DNA of 64,000 nt from CAZEMR01 sp964513465 (GTDB taxonomy: Bacteria > Bacteroidota > Ignavibacteria > Kapaibacteriales > UBA2268), in NCBI GenBank assembly GCA_964513465.1, contig CAZEMR010000001.1:124001-188000 (forward strand), given 5' to 3'. Shown piece by piece: positions 35,849 through 44,530 of the stretch (the stretch's first letter is position 1; each line of letters opens with the position of its first letter). The position numbers were made by a program, and so were the translations under genes. Under the pieces are notes generated by a model. It saw nothing but the letters and a program-made list of their open reading frames with translations. It was not told the DNA's origin and did no database searches.

Positions 35849-36772
35849 ATGAGCGCAGCATTATTATTCTCAGGACAAGGATCGCAATACGTAGGAATGA
35901 TCAGGGACTTATACGAAAAGTATCCCTCGGTTAAGGAAAAAATTGAAATAGCCAACGAAATTCTTGGCTACTCTTTAAAAAATATATGTTTCGAAGGCCC
36001 GGCCGATGTGCTGAAGGAAACCCGGTTTACTCAGCCGGCCATATTTCTGCACTCGGCAGCCGCATTCGACATTGCAGCCGACAAGCTGGATTATTCCGCT
36101 GTCGCCGGTCATTCGGTCGGCGAATATGCCGCGCTCTATGCGGCAGGCGTTCTCGATTTCGAAACAGCCATCGGCCTTGTATCGCTCCGCGGCAAGCTGA
36201 TGTTTCAGGCAGGCACGACCGAGCCCGGCACTATGTTCGCAGTGCTCGGCATGGACGACGACAAAGTTATCGAAGTATGCCGCCAGCTTTCCGCTAACGA
36301 CGACGACAACGTCGTGGTTGCGGCCAATTTTAATTCGCCCGGCCAGATCGTCGTATCCGGCTCGGCTCAATACCTTCGCGACAGCGTTTCCGCATTTAAA
36401 AACGCAGGCGCAAAGCTGGTCAAAGAGCTCATAGTAAGCGGAGCATTCCATTCGCCGCTTATGCAGCCCGCGCGCGACCAGCTCGAAAACGCTATCGGCG
36501 AGGCTAAATTCAACGACGCAAAAGTGCCTGTATACGCAAATGTATATGCCAAACCGCTGACCAGCGCAGACGAAATTCGCAAAGCTCTCGTCGAGCAGCT
36601 TACTTCGCCAGTGCTCTGGACCCAGACGCTCCGGAATATGAACGAAAACGGCATCGATAAATTTATCGAGATCGGCCCGGGCAATGTGCTCCAGGGACTG
36701 ACCAAACGCACGCTTAAAGATGTCGAAATAAGCGGTATTGACAAAGCCGAGGATATTGAAAAATTATCCTGA
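35849..36772 (+). CDS. fabD: Malonyl-CoA:ACP transacylase
   Basis: Loads malonate on ACP. The 307-residue protein has the FSGQGSQYVGM opening (about 7-17), the nucleophile elbow GHSVGEY (serine about 91) and the catalytic histidine in GAFHSPLM (about 203). The gene uses a GGGAGAATATG start and stands between fabH and fabG. Confidence 0.97.
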   Translation: MSAALLFSGQGSQYVGMIRDLYEKYPSVKEKIEIANEILGYSLKNICFEGPADVLKETRFTQPAIFLHSAAAFDIAADKLDYSAVAGHSVGEYAALYAAGVLDFETAIGLVSLRGKLMFQAGTTEPGTMFAVLGMDDDKVIEVCRQLSANDDDNVVVAANFNSPGQIVVSGSAQYLRDSVSAFKNAGAKLVKELIVSGAFHSPLMQPARDQLENAIGEAKFNDAKVPVYANVYAKPLTSADEIRKALVEQLTSPVLWTQTLRNMNENGIDKFIEIGPGNVLQGLTKRTLKDVEISGIDKAEDIEKLS

Positions 36773-36806
36773 TATATATTTATAAGAAAATATATAGAGA
36801 AAAATT

Positions 36807-37553
36807 ATGGAAAAAAGATTTTCAGGACAAACAGTCATAATCACCGGCGGATGCCGCGGCATCGGCAAGGCGATGGTCGAACGCTTCCTTGCCGAAGGCG
36901 CGCGTGTCTTTGCGCTGGATTATGTTATCCCCGAAGAAGGCGAGACATTTATCGATGATAAAGCGCTCGCGGAAAACGTGAGCTGCATCCAGGCCGATGT
37001 AACTTCGGCCGACAGCATCCGGAATGCAATCGCAGAGGTCGCCAAAGCAAGCGACCGGATAGATGTGCTGATCAATAACGCAGGTATAACCCGCGATAAT
37101 CTCATGCTCCGAATGAAGGAAGAGGACTGGGACGCAGTGATCAATACCAATCTGAAAGGCGCTTTCCTTTGCACCAAGGCCATCATGAGAATTATGATGG
37201 CGCAGCGCAGCGGCCGGATTATCAACGTCGGCTCGATTGTCGGTTCGATCGGCAATGCAGGCCAGGCGAACTACTCCGCTTCGAAGGCTGGAATGTTCGG
37301 CTTCACCAAATCGCTGGCCAAAGAGCTTGGCTCGCGCAATATACTGGTCAATTGCATCGCGCCGGGATATGTGCATACCCCGATGACCGATAGGCTGACC
37401 GACGAACAGCGCGCAGCATTCGTAAAAAGCATTCCGCTGGGCCGGGTCTGCGAACCCGAAGAGATCGCCTCGGTGGCCGCATTTCTGGCATCGGACGACT
37501 CTAAATATATCACCGGCCAGGTAATACATGTGGACGGCGGCCTTGCAATGTAA
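36807..37553 (+). CDS. fabG: 3-oxoacyl-ACP reductase
   Basis: NADPH-dependent reduction of 3-ketoacyl-ACP. The 248-residue short-chain dehydrogenase has the cofactor motif GGCRGIGKAM (about 14-23), NNAGITRD (about 91-98), the YSASKAG catalytic tyrosine and lysine (about 156-162) and VHTPMTD. Position between fabD and acpP supports FabG over other reductases of the family. Confidence 0.95.
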   Translation: MEKRFSGQTVIITGGCRGIGKAMVERFLAEGARVFALDYVIPEEGETFIDDKALAENVSCIQADVTSADSIRNAIAEVAKASDRIDVLINNAGITRDNLMLRMKEEDWDAVINTNLKGAFLCTKAIMRIMMAQRSGRIINVGSIVGSIGNAGQANYSASKAGMFGFTKSLAKELGSRNILVNCIAPGYVHTPMTDRLTDEQRAAFVKSIPLGRVCEPEEIASVAAFLASDDSKYITGQVIHVDGGLAM

Positions 37554-37632
37554 TTCGAAAAATTAAGCATCAGATGGAATTTCCTTATTTATATTTATAA
37601 TTTTGTTTAACTTTTGTTTTATGAGGTTCAAA

Positions 37633-37866
37633 ATGGCAGATATCAAACAAAAAGTGACCGACATCATCGTGACCAAACTCGGCGTGGAAGAATCACAGGT
37701 AACCGAAGAAGCTTCCTTTACCAAAGATCTCGGCGCAGATTCTCTCGATACAGTCGAACTGATCATGGAATTCGAAAAAGAATTCGACATCACAATCGAA
37801 GACCAGGACGCTGAAAAAATTCAGACAGTCAAGGATGTAGTAAATTATCTTCAGGATAAAGTCTAA
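37633..37866 (+). CDS. acpP: Acyl carrier protein
   Basis: A 77-residue acidic carrier. The phosphopantetheine serine sits in GADSLDTVEL (S37). The ATG at 37633 with GAGG six bases before it gives the standard length; a longer frame begins at 37603 but adds ten unusual residues. It lies between fabG and fabF. Confidence 0.97.
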   Translation: MADIKQKVTDIIVTKLGVEESQVTEEASFTKDLGADSLDTVELIMEFEKEFDITIEDQDAEKIQTVKDVVNYLQDKV

Positions 37867-37904
37867 TTAATTAATTGTAAATGTAACATTTCCGGCGGGT
37901 GAAT

Positions 37905-39158
37905 ATGCCGAAATATAATTTTCCGAAAATAGTAATAACAGGAATGGGCACTGTGAACGCGATCGGCCATACGGTCGACGAATTCTGGCAGTCAATGATG
38001 GAAGGCAAAAGCGGAGCCGCGCCCATTACACGATTCGATCCGGAGGATTTCGATACTAAATTCGCATGCGAAGTAAAAGATTATGATCCTTTGCAGCACA
38101 TGAATCGAAAAGAAATCCAGCGGATGGACCTTTTCACTCAGCTTGCCATTTCATCGGCAACTATGGCTATCGAAGATTCGGAAATAAACTTCGACAATAC
38201 CGACAAAAACCGCGTGGGCGTTATTATCGGCTCGGGTATCGGCGGTATGTGGACTTACCACGACCAGCAGCAGAACCTGTATAAACGCGACGGCAAACCC
38301 GACAGGATTTCGCCGTTCTTCGTTCCTATGCTGATCTCCGATATTGCGGCAGGCCATGTGGCGATTCGATGGGGACTAAAAGGCCCCAACTATGCAACGG
38401 TCTCGGCCTGCGCAACATCGTCTCACGCACTGGCGGACGCTCTTATGATCCTCCAGCGCGGCGATGCCGACGTTATGGTGGCCGGCGGAAGCGAAGCCGT
38501 TATATGCCCGATGGGCGTAGGCGGATTCAACGCAATGAAGGCGCTCTCGACTCGCAACGACAGCCCCGAAACAGCAAGCCGCCCCTTCGATAAAGACCGC
38601 GACGGATTTGTCATGGGCGAGGGCTCGGGTATATTGCTGCTCGAAACCGAAGAGCACGCCAAAGCTCGCGGAGCCAAAATATATGCAGAGATTGCGGGTA
38701 TCGGGCTGACCGACGATGCGCATCACATTACCCAACCGGCGCTCGACGGACCGCTTCGCTCGATGAAATTATGCATCGAGGATGGCGGACTCAAGCCCGA
38801 AGATATCGACTATCTGAATGCGCACGGCACTTCGACTCCGCATAATGACAAGAACGAAACCAGCGCAATCAAGGAATTATTCGGCGATCATGCATTCAAA
38901 ATGGCTATCAGCTCGACTAAGTCGATGACAGGCCATTTGCTTGGTGCGGCCGGCGCAGTTGAGGCTATTGCGACAGTGCTTGCAATTCGCAACAATATGG
39001 TGCCGCCAACCATCAACTACACAACGCCGGATCCGGATTGCGATCTGAATTATACGCCCAATAAACCAGTGGAGCATAAAATCAAAGCAGCCGTCAGCAA
39101 TACTTTCGGCTTCGGCGGCCATAATGCTTCGCTATGCTTTAAAGCATATGATGTTTAA
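37905..39158 (+). CDS. fabF: 3-oxoacyl-ACP synthase II
   Basis: Chain-elongating condensing enzyme. The 417-residue protein has the Cys-His-His triad: SACATSSHAL (C about 166), NAHGTSTPHND (H about 307) and TGHLLGAAGA (H about 344). I choose the ATG at 37905 because GGCGGG then lies five bases upstream; a GTG at 37899 overlaps that site. Confidence 0.96.
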   Translation: MPKYNFPKIVITGMGTVNAIGHTVDEFWQSMMEGKSGAAPITRFDPEDFDTKFACEVKDYDPLQHMNRKEIQRMDLFTQLAISSATMAIEDSEINFDNTDKNRVGVIIGSGIGGMWTYHDQQQNLYKRDGKPDRISPFFVPMLISDIAAGHVAIRWGLKGPNYATVSACATSSHALADALMILQRGDADVMVAGGSEAVICPMGVGGFNAMKALSTRNDSPETASRPFDKDRDGFVMGEGSGILLLETEEHAKARGAKIYAEIAGIGLTDDAHHITQPALDGPLRSMKLCIEDGGLKPEDIDYLNAHGTSTPHNDKNETSAIKELFGDHAFKMAISSTKSMTGHLLGAAGAVEAIATVLAIRNNMVPPTINYTTPDPDCDLNYTPNKPVEHKIKAAVSNTFGFGGHNASLCFKAYDV

Positions 39159-39176
39159 TCTATATTTATTTTTGCG

Positions 39177-39989
39177 GTGAAAGATATACTGCAAAATCTG
39201 TACAACGGTCTCTATAGATTCAGACCGTTCAGACAAATCTTCAGAAGAAAGTCCAACCATCGGGGCAATTTCCCGGTGGTTGGATTTTTAACTGGTGAAA
39301 TCAAATCCCGTTTGGAATTCAATCTGGGAGTGGATATTTCCCGCCCGGAGCTGTTCGAGCAGGCCCTTCTGCACCGCTCATACCTGCCGGTGCTCGAGGA
39401 CGAAAGCTATCTCTCGAACGAGCGGCTCGAGTTTCTCGGCGATGCCATACTTGGTATGGTCGTGGCCGAATACTTATTTTCGCTGCATACGGATGTGCCC
39501 GAGGGCGAACTGACCAAGATGCGATCGTGGCTGGTCAACCGTGAATCTCTTGCGATGTGCGCGCGACGGCTCAATCTGATGGAATTCATCAAGCTGAGCT
39601 ACAGCGCAGAAAAATCGTTGCAAAACGGAAGCGAATCGATACTTGCCGATTGCCTCGAGGCTATTATCGCGGCTGTATATATAGACTCCGGATTCGACGC
39701 CTCGCGCAGATTTATTCTCAATACTTTGCTCCCGATAATGATTAACAAAAGCGTGATGCGCGACAAAAATTATAAGAGCATACTACTTGAAACCGTTCAG
39801 TCCAAAGGCAAACCTGCGCCTTATTATTCAGTTATCGAAGAGCATGGCCCCGACCATGACAAGGAGTTTGTCGTCGGAGTATATGTCGACGACCAACTGC
39901 TTGCCACAGGCTCCGGCAAAAGCAAAAAACAGGCGGAACAATTCGCAGCCAGGCAGGCGCTCGAAAACACTGATTTTTTAAATATATAA
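39177..39989 (+). CDS. rnc: Ribonuclease III
   Basis: Cleaves double-stranded RNA in rRNA and mRNA processing. The 270 residues contain a 45-residue basic N-terminal extension, the RNase III domain with ERLEFLGDAILGMVV (about 82-96) and DCLEAIIAAVYID, and a C-terminal dsRNA-binding domain (about 200-268, SGKSKKQAEQFAARQAL). The start is a GTG. It follows fabF, as in many bacteria. Confidence 0.94.
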   Translation: MKDILQNLYNGLYRFRPFRQIFRRKSNHRGNFPVVGFLTGEIKSRLEFNLGVDISRPELFEQALLHRSYLPVLEDESYLSNERLEFLGDAILGMVVAEYLFSLHTDVPEGELTKMRSWLVNRESLAMCARRLNLMEFIKLSYSAEKSLQNGSESILADCLEAIIAAVYIDSGFDASRRFILNTLLPIMINKSVMRDKNYKSILLETVQSKGKPAPYYSVIEEHGPDHDKEFVVGVYVDDQLLATGSGKSKKQAEQFAARQALENTDFLNI

Positions 39990-40003
39990 AGAATGGCAGC
40001 GTT

Positions 40004-41446
40004 ATGGAAAAATTATTATTCGAAAAAAGCAGACCCGGACGCAAAGGCTATACTATGCCCCGGCTCGATGTGCCCGATTATTCCGGCAATCTGCCCGATC
40101 AGTATCGCAGAGGAAATTCTCCGGAACTTCCCGAAGTAAGCGAAAATGAGATTGCACGGCATTTCGTCAGGCTTTCGCATTTGAATTATAATATAGAAGA
40201 GGGATTCTATCCGCTCGGTTCCTGCACTATGAAATACAATCCAAAAGTTAATGAAAAAACCTCGGCGCTTCCCGGATTCACAGAGCTGCATCCGTGCAGC
40301 GAGGAATTTCACGCGCAGGGCGCGCTCAGGCTGATGTACGAGCTTGAGCACTATCTGATGGAGATCACCAAGCTCCAGGGCGCTTCACTGCAACCCGCGG
40401 CGGGTTCGCAGGGAGAGCTGACCGGTATCCTGATGATCCGCAAATATCATCTCGAACGCGGCGATAAGGATCGCAAAATTATCCTGATACCCGATTCCGC
40501 TCACGGAACCAATCCCGCTTCTGCGGTGATCGGCGGATTCGAAACTCAGGAGATCAAATCCAATCCCGACGGCCGGATCAATCTGGACGACCTCCGCGAA
40601 AAAGCAAATGATAAAGTCGCCGGATTTATGCTCACCAATCCGAATACACTCGGATTATTCGAGAAAAATATTCTCGAAATCGAAAAAATTATCCATGGCT
40701 GCGGCGGACTTATGTATATGGACGGCGCAAACATGAACGCGCTGATGGGTATAACCTCGCCCGGCGAAATGGGCTTCGACTGCGTGCATATCAATCTGCA
40801 TAAGACATTTTCGACTCCGCATGGCGGCGGCGGTCCCGGCTCAGGGCCGGTCTGCGTCAGCGACAAGCTGGTGCCATACCTGCCGGTGCCCAAAATCGAA
40901 AAGGAAGGCGGCAAATACCGCATCATCCGCCAGGACGAGCGCTCGGTGGGCAAGGTGCATTCATTCTTCGGTAATTTCGGAGTATTTGTCCGCGCATATA
41001 CATATATCCGTATGCTCGGCGCCGAAGGCCTTCACAACGTCAGCAAAAACGCGATCATCAATGCGAATTATTTATTCAAATTAATCAAAGACCGCTTCGA
41101 TGTGCCGTTCGACGAATACTGCATGCACGAATTTGTCATCAGCGGCGATCTCCAGAAGGAAAAGGGCGCTACCACAAAAGATATGGCCAAGCGGCTGCTC
41201 GACTACGGCTACCACGCGCCGACGGTATACTTTCCGCTTATAGTCCACGAGGCGATGCTGGTCGAGCCGACAGAAACCGAATCCATCGAAGCAATCGAGG
41301 AATTCGCGCAGACTATGCTCAAAATAGCCGACGAGGCAGAAAACAATCCGGAAATATTAACAAATGCTCCGCAGAATACGCCGGTCCGCCGGCTGGACGA
41401 CGCGCTCGCGGCACGCAAGCTCAATATCCGCTGGGGCAACGAATAA
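40004..41446 (+). CDS. gcvPB: Glycine dehydrogenase (decarboxylating) subunit 2
   Basis: The beta half of the split P-protein of the glycine cleavage system. The 480-residue PLP enzyme has YPLGSCTMKYNPK (about 68-80), PDSAHGTNPASA (about 164-175) and the PLP lysine motif NLHKTFSTPHGGGGPGSGP (about 265-283). The alpha subunit and the T and H proteins are not in the window. It follows rnc by 14 bases and is closed by a terminator. Confidence 0.95.
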   Translation: MEKLLFEKSRPGRKGYTMPRLDVPDYSGNLPDQYRRGNSPELPEVSENEIARHFVRLSHLNYNIEEGFYPLGSCTMKYNPKVNEKTSALPGFTELHPCSEEFHAQGALRLMYELEHYLMEITKLQGASLQPAAGSQGELTGILMIRKYHLERGDKDRKIILIPDSAHGTNPASAVIGGFETQEIKSNPDGRINLDDLREKANDKVAGFMLTNPNTLGLFEKNILEIEKIIHGCGGLMYMDGANMNALMGITSPGEMGFDCVHINLHKTFSTPHGGGGPGSGPVCVSDKLVPYLPVPKIEKEGGKYRIIRQDERSVGKVHSFFGNFGVFVRAYTYIRMLGAEGLHNVSKNAIINANYLFKLIKDRFDVPFDEYCMHEFVISGDLQKEKGATTKDMAKRLLDYGYHAPTVYFPLIVHEAMLVEPTETESIEAIEEFAQTMLKIADEAENNPEILTNAPQNTPVRRLDDALAARKLNIRWGNE

Positions 41447-41464
41447 GCATAATATATAATTATA

Positions 41465-41501
41465 AAAGCCTGCTTTCCAATGGGGGGAGCAGGCTTTTTT
41501 T
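41465..41501 (+). terminator. Intrinsic terminator after gcvPB
   Basis: AAAGCCTGCT (41465-41474), a 13-base loop with six G, AGCAGGCTTT (41488-41497), then a T-run. It ends the long fab-rnc-gcvPB unit. Confidence 0.92.
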
Positions 41502-41520
41502 GTGAAATGAATTAATCGAC

Positions 41521-41557
41521 AAAAAGCATAAAAGGCGCACCACTCCGGTGATGCGCC
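41521..41557 (-). terminator. Intrinsic terminator of ffh-rpsP
   Basis: On the minus strand GGCGCATCAC and GTGGTGCGCC (arms within 41534-41557) form a stem with a CGGA tetraloop, followed by TTTTATGCTTTTT. It lies 36 bases after rpsP and back to back with the gcvPB terminator. Confidence 0.88.
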
Positions 41558-41593
41558 GATATAAAAATTATATTAGGCTGGTTGGTGTTAAGC

Positions 41594-42043
41594 TTAACCT
41601 TCTGCGGGAGCTTCTGCTGCCGGTTTTTCAGCAGCTTTGGCTTCGGCTTCTTTAGCTTCCTGTTCGGCCTTTATTTTGTCGAGCTTCTTCTGTTTACGAT
41701 CTTCGCGTTTACGCCAGTAGCGCTCGCTTGCGCGGCTTTTGTGATCTTCGACTGCGGCTTCGATTTCTTCCTGCGATTTGCCTTTGTGCATCATAGCTTT
41801 GCGCAGCAGAACGCCTTCGTATTGCAAAAGTTTGCGAACGACGTCCGAGGGCTGTGCGCCGACGGAGAGCCAGTAAACGGCGCGATCGGAATCAACGTTG
41901 ACCTTCGAGGGCCGTTCGTTAGGATCGAAATATCCGATGCGTTCGAGAAATGCGCCGTCGCGGCGTTTTCTGCCGTCGATAGCCACGATGTCGTAGAATG
42001 GTAAGTGTCTTCTTCCTTTACGCCTTAAACGCAGTTTAACCAT
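41594..42043 (-). CDS. rpsP: 30S ribosomal protein S16
   Basis: The first 85 residues are the S16 fold (VKLRLRRKGRRHLPFYDIVA, then DRAVYWLSVGAQPSDVV). At 149 residues it is much longer than the common 80-90; the extra 60 residues are a charged helix rich in Lys, Glu and Ala ending PAAEAPAEG. Long S16 forms are known in Bacteroidota. It follows ffh by 50 bases; rimM, trmD and rplS do not follow as they do in many bacteria. Confidence 0.95.
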   Translation of the reverse strand: MVKLRLRRKGRRHLPFYDIVAIDGRKRRDGAFLERIGYFDPNERPSKVNVDSDRAVYWLSVGAQPSDVVRKLLQYEGVLLRKAMMHKGKSQEEIEAAVEDHKSRASERYWRKREDRKQKKLDKIKAEQEAKEAEAKAAEKPAAEAPAEG

Positions 42044-42093
42044 TTTATTATCCTCAGTTTATATAAGGTTGAACATAAAAGTATTATCAAAAA

Positions 42094-43437
42094 TTACATT
42101 CCGCCGAAGCCGCCTGGCATCGGGAAATTTTTCATCATGCGGGACTTTTTGCCCCGGGTCATATTTTTCATCATCTTGCTCATTTCGTCGAACTGCTTCA
42201 TCAGCCGGTTGACGTCCTGAATCGTTGTGCCGCTGCCTTTGGCGATACGTTTGCGGCGCGATCCGTTGATTATTTTCGGATTATTGCGTTCCATTAGTGT
42301 CATCGAGCATATTATTGCTTCGACGCGGTTGAAGGCATTATCGTCTATCTGGACGTTTTTCATAGCTTTATCCATGCCGGGTATCATTCCCAAAAGGTCG
42401 CGGATAGAGCCCATTTTGCGGATCGTGCGCAACTGCTCGAGGAAATCTTCGAATGTGAACTGATTCTTGCGAATTTTCTCTTCGAGCTTCTGAGCTTCTT
42501 TTTTGTCGAACTGCGCTTCGGCTTTCTCGACCAGAGTTAAAACGTCGCCCATGCCGAGGATACGGCTGGCGATGCGTTCCGGATGGAATGGCTCGAGCGC
42601 ATCGAGTTTTTCGCCGGTACCAACATACTTAATCGGTTTGCCGACTACTTTAAGCACCGATAGCGCCGCGCCGCCGCGGGTATCGCCGTCGAGTTTGGTA
42701 AGCACCACACCGGTCAGATTCAGCTTCTCGTGGAATGCCTTGGCAGTGGTTACGGCGTCCTGGCCAATCATCGCGTCGCATACGAAAAGCGTCTCGGTCG
42801 GATTGACTGCCTTGTCGATGTCGTGCACCTCCTGCATCATCTTTTCGTCGATGGTGGTTCGTCCGGCGGTATCGATGATGACAACGTCGCGGGCGAATTT
42901 TTTGGCGTAGGAGAGAGCATTTTTGGCAATATCAACGGGATTTTTGTTATCCTCTTCGGTGAAAACGGGGACTTTTACGTCTTCGCTGAGCTGCTTAAGC
43001 TGCAATATAGCCGCGGGGCGGTAAACGTCGCCTGCCACGAGCAGGGGCTGACGGCCTTTTTTCTTCAGATTTTTTGCAAGTTTGCCGCAAAACGTTGTCT
43101 TACCCGAGCCCTGGAGTCCGGCGACTAGTACGACGGTGGGTGGAGTGGGCGAGAAGGTCAGTTCCTTCATATTGTTGCCCATCAGCTCTACCAGTTCGTC
43201 GTGGACGATTTTGACGATTAATTGCTCGGGGAGTACTTTTCCTTTAACTTCCGTGCCGATCGCCTTTTCTTTCACATGGGATACGAATTCCCTGGCCACA
43301 TGGAGATTGACGTCTGCTTCGAGCAGCGCGCGCCTGATCTCGCGGGTGGCGTCGGCGATATTTTCTTCGGTTAATGTAGACTGGCCTCTGAATTTCTTCA
43401 GGGCGGATTCTAACTTTTCTTGTAAATTCTCAAACAT
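42094..43437 (-). CDS. ffh: Signal recognition particle protein
   Basis: GTPase that binds SRP RNA and signal peptides. The 447 residues show the N domain (about 1-90), the G domain with GLQGSGKTTFCGKLA (about 106-120), DTAGRTTIDEKMM (about 189-201) and TKLDGDTRGGAAL, and the Met-rich M domain (about 320-447) ending GGFGGM. First gene of a minus-strand unit with rpsP. Confidence 0.97.
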   Translation of the reverse strand: MFENLQEKLESALKKFRGQSTLTEENIADATREIRRALLEADVNLHVAREFVSHVKEKAIGTEVKGKVLPEQLIVKIVHDELVELMGNNMKELTFSPTPPTVVLVAGLQGSGKTTFCGKLAKNLKKKGRQPLLVAGDVYRPAAILQLKQLSEDVKVPVFTEEDNKNPVDIAKNALSYAKKFARDVVIIDTAGRTTIDEKMMQEVHDIDKAVNPTETLFVCDAMIGQDAVTTAKAFHEKLNLTGVVLTKLDGDTRGGAALSVLKVVGKPIKYVGTGEKLDALEPFHPERIASRILGMGDVLTLVEKAEAQFDKKEAQKLEEKIRKNQFTFEDFLEQLRTIRKMGSIRDLLGMIPGMDKAMKNVQIDDNAFNRVEAIICSMTLMERNNPKIINGSRRKRIAKGSGTTIQDVNRLMKQFDEMSKMMKNMTRGKKSRMMKNFPMPGGFGGM

Positions 43438-43464
43438 AGCTTTCTGCGTGATTATTCAGAACTA

Positions 43465-43496
43465 CAAAAATAATAGTTTTTCTGATTATGTGCAAA
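43465..43496 (-). promoter_or_regulatory. Bacteroidota-type promoter of ffh-rpsP
   Basis: Minus strand: TTTG (43493-43496), a 20-base spacer, TATTTTTG (43465-43472). This matches the TTTG-N20-TAnnTTTG consensus exactly and ends 27 bases before the ffh ATG. Confidence 0.72.
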
Positions 43497-43804
43497 AATT
43501 TTAACTAATTTATTTTTCTTGATTTTATACGGATTTAACAGACGAATCAGAGGCATAATAATTAAAATTTTTTTAGAGGGGATAAATCCCCGCAATTATT
43601 ATATTTATAAGCCGTTGAATTATTTGATGAATCAGGCCTTATCAGCGATTCCTTGCTCGCGGGATAATTATTCCCGGACTAATTTTGGCATTGCCCGCAT
43701 TAATTTGATTATTTTTTCAGATTTTTAACGTTTTTTTAACAATCTTTTCTAATATTTGTAATCCCATTAACAATTTTTTTGACAATTCGTGGGAAATCGG
43801 AAAT
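43497..43804. other. AT-rich intergenic region before the two-component genes
   Basis: About 310 bases without a gene; a 69-codon frame at 43519-43728 looks like chance. Two palindromes are seen: GGGGAT-AA-ATCCCC at 43578-43591 and CGGGA...TCCCG at 43660-43676. Near the response-regulator gene, TTAACG-N5-TTAACA (about 43726-43742) resembles a PhoP/PhoB-type direct-repeat box, and another TTAACA lies 25 bases further on. Confidence 0.45.
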
Positions 43805-44530
43805 ATGAGTAATAATTCAAACGAAAAAATGCCCTTCAGCCAGAAAAGCGGTTCGAAAACAATTGCAATCGTCGACGACGAGCCCGATATTCTCGAACTT
43901 CTTTCGCTGCATCTCAAAAAAAGCGGCTTTAAAGTCCGTGAATTCGAAAGCGGCGAAACATTCTATAATTATCTTCAGGAACATCAGCCCGACCTCGTCG
44001 TGCTCGACCTAATGCTGCCGGATTCCGACGGCTTCGAAATTTGTAAATATATGAAAAAAGAAGACAAATACTCGGGGATTCCCGTAATTATGCTCACCGC
44101 GCGCAGCAATGAGATGGACAAAATTCTCGGCCTCGAGCTCGGCGCCGATGATTATGTAACCAAACCATTCTCGCCGCGCGAGCTTATTGCACGTGTCAAA
44201 GCGGTGCTCCGCCGCGACGAAAAGATCCACAAGACCCAGAAAATCCGTGTCGGGGGAATCCTCGAAATCGACCTTCAGAAATACGAAACTCTGCTCAATG
44301 GCGAAAAAGTGGAACTGACATCGACGGAATTCCGTATCCTGAAGCTGCTCTCTGAGCGCAGGGGCTGGGTTTATTCCCGCGAGCAGATACTCGATTTCCT
44401 CGGCTCTAACGACAAGGGTGTGCTCGACCGCACGGTGGATGTTCATATCAAAAATCTTCGCGAAAAGCTCGGCCCTGCAGGCAAATTCATTAAGAATATT
44501 CGTGGCGTGGGCTATAAACTCGAGGAATAA
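43805..44530 (+). CDS. OmpR/PhoB-family response regulator
   Basis: A 241-residue DNA-binding regulator. The receiver domain (about 18-135) has the acidic pocket DDEPD, the phosphorylated aspartate D68 in VVLDLMLPD and the KPFSPRE lysine. A winged-helix domain (about 145-240) ends RGVGYKLEE. It is co-translated with its kinase (TAATG overlap). The PhoB/PhoR type is the nearest match, but phosphate sensing is inferred. Confidence 0.9.
   Translation: MSNNSNEKMPFSQKSGSKTIAIVDDEPDILELLSLHLKKSGFKVREFESGETFYNYLQEHQPDLVVLDLMLPDSDGFEICKYMKKEDKYSGIPVIMLTARSNEMDKILGLELGADDYVTKPFSPRELIARVKAVLRRDEKIHKTQKIRVGGILEIDLQKYETLLNGEKVELTSTEFRILKLLSERRGWVYSREQILDFLGSNDKGVLDRTVDVHIKNLREKLGPAGKFIKNIRGVGYKLEE

Noticed and set aside
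43519..43728. 69-codon frame upstream of the response regulator
   Set aside because: Biased to Ile/Asn/Tyr from AT-rich DNA, no ribosome site, spans two palindromes; taken as chance.
43438..43804. SRP RNA gene next to ffh
   Set aside because: No GGAA-loop helix or long stem typical of SRP RNA is seen in the gap.
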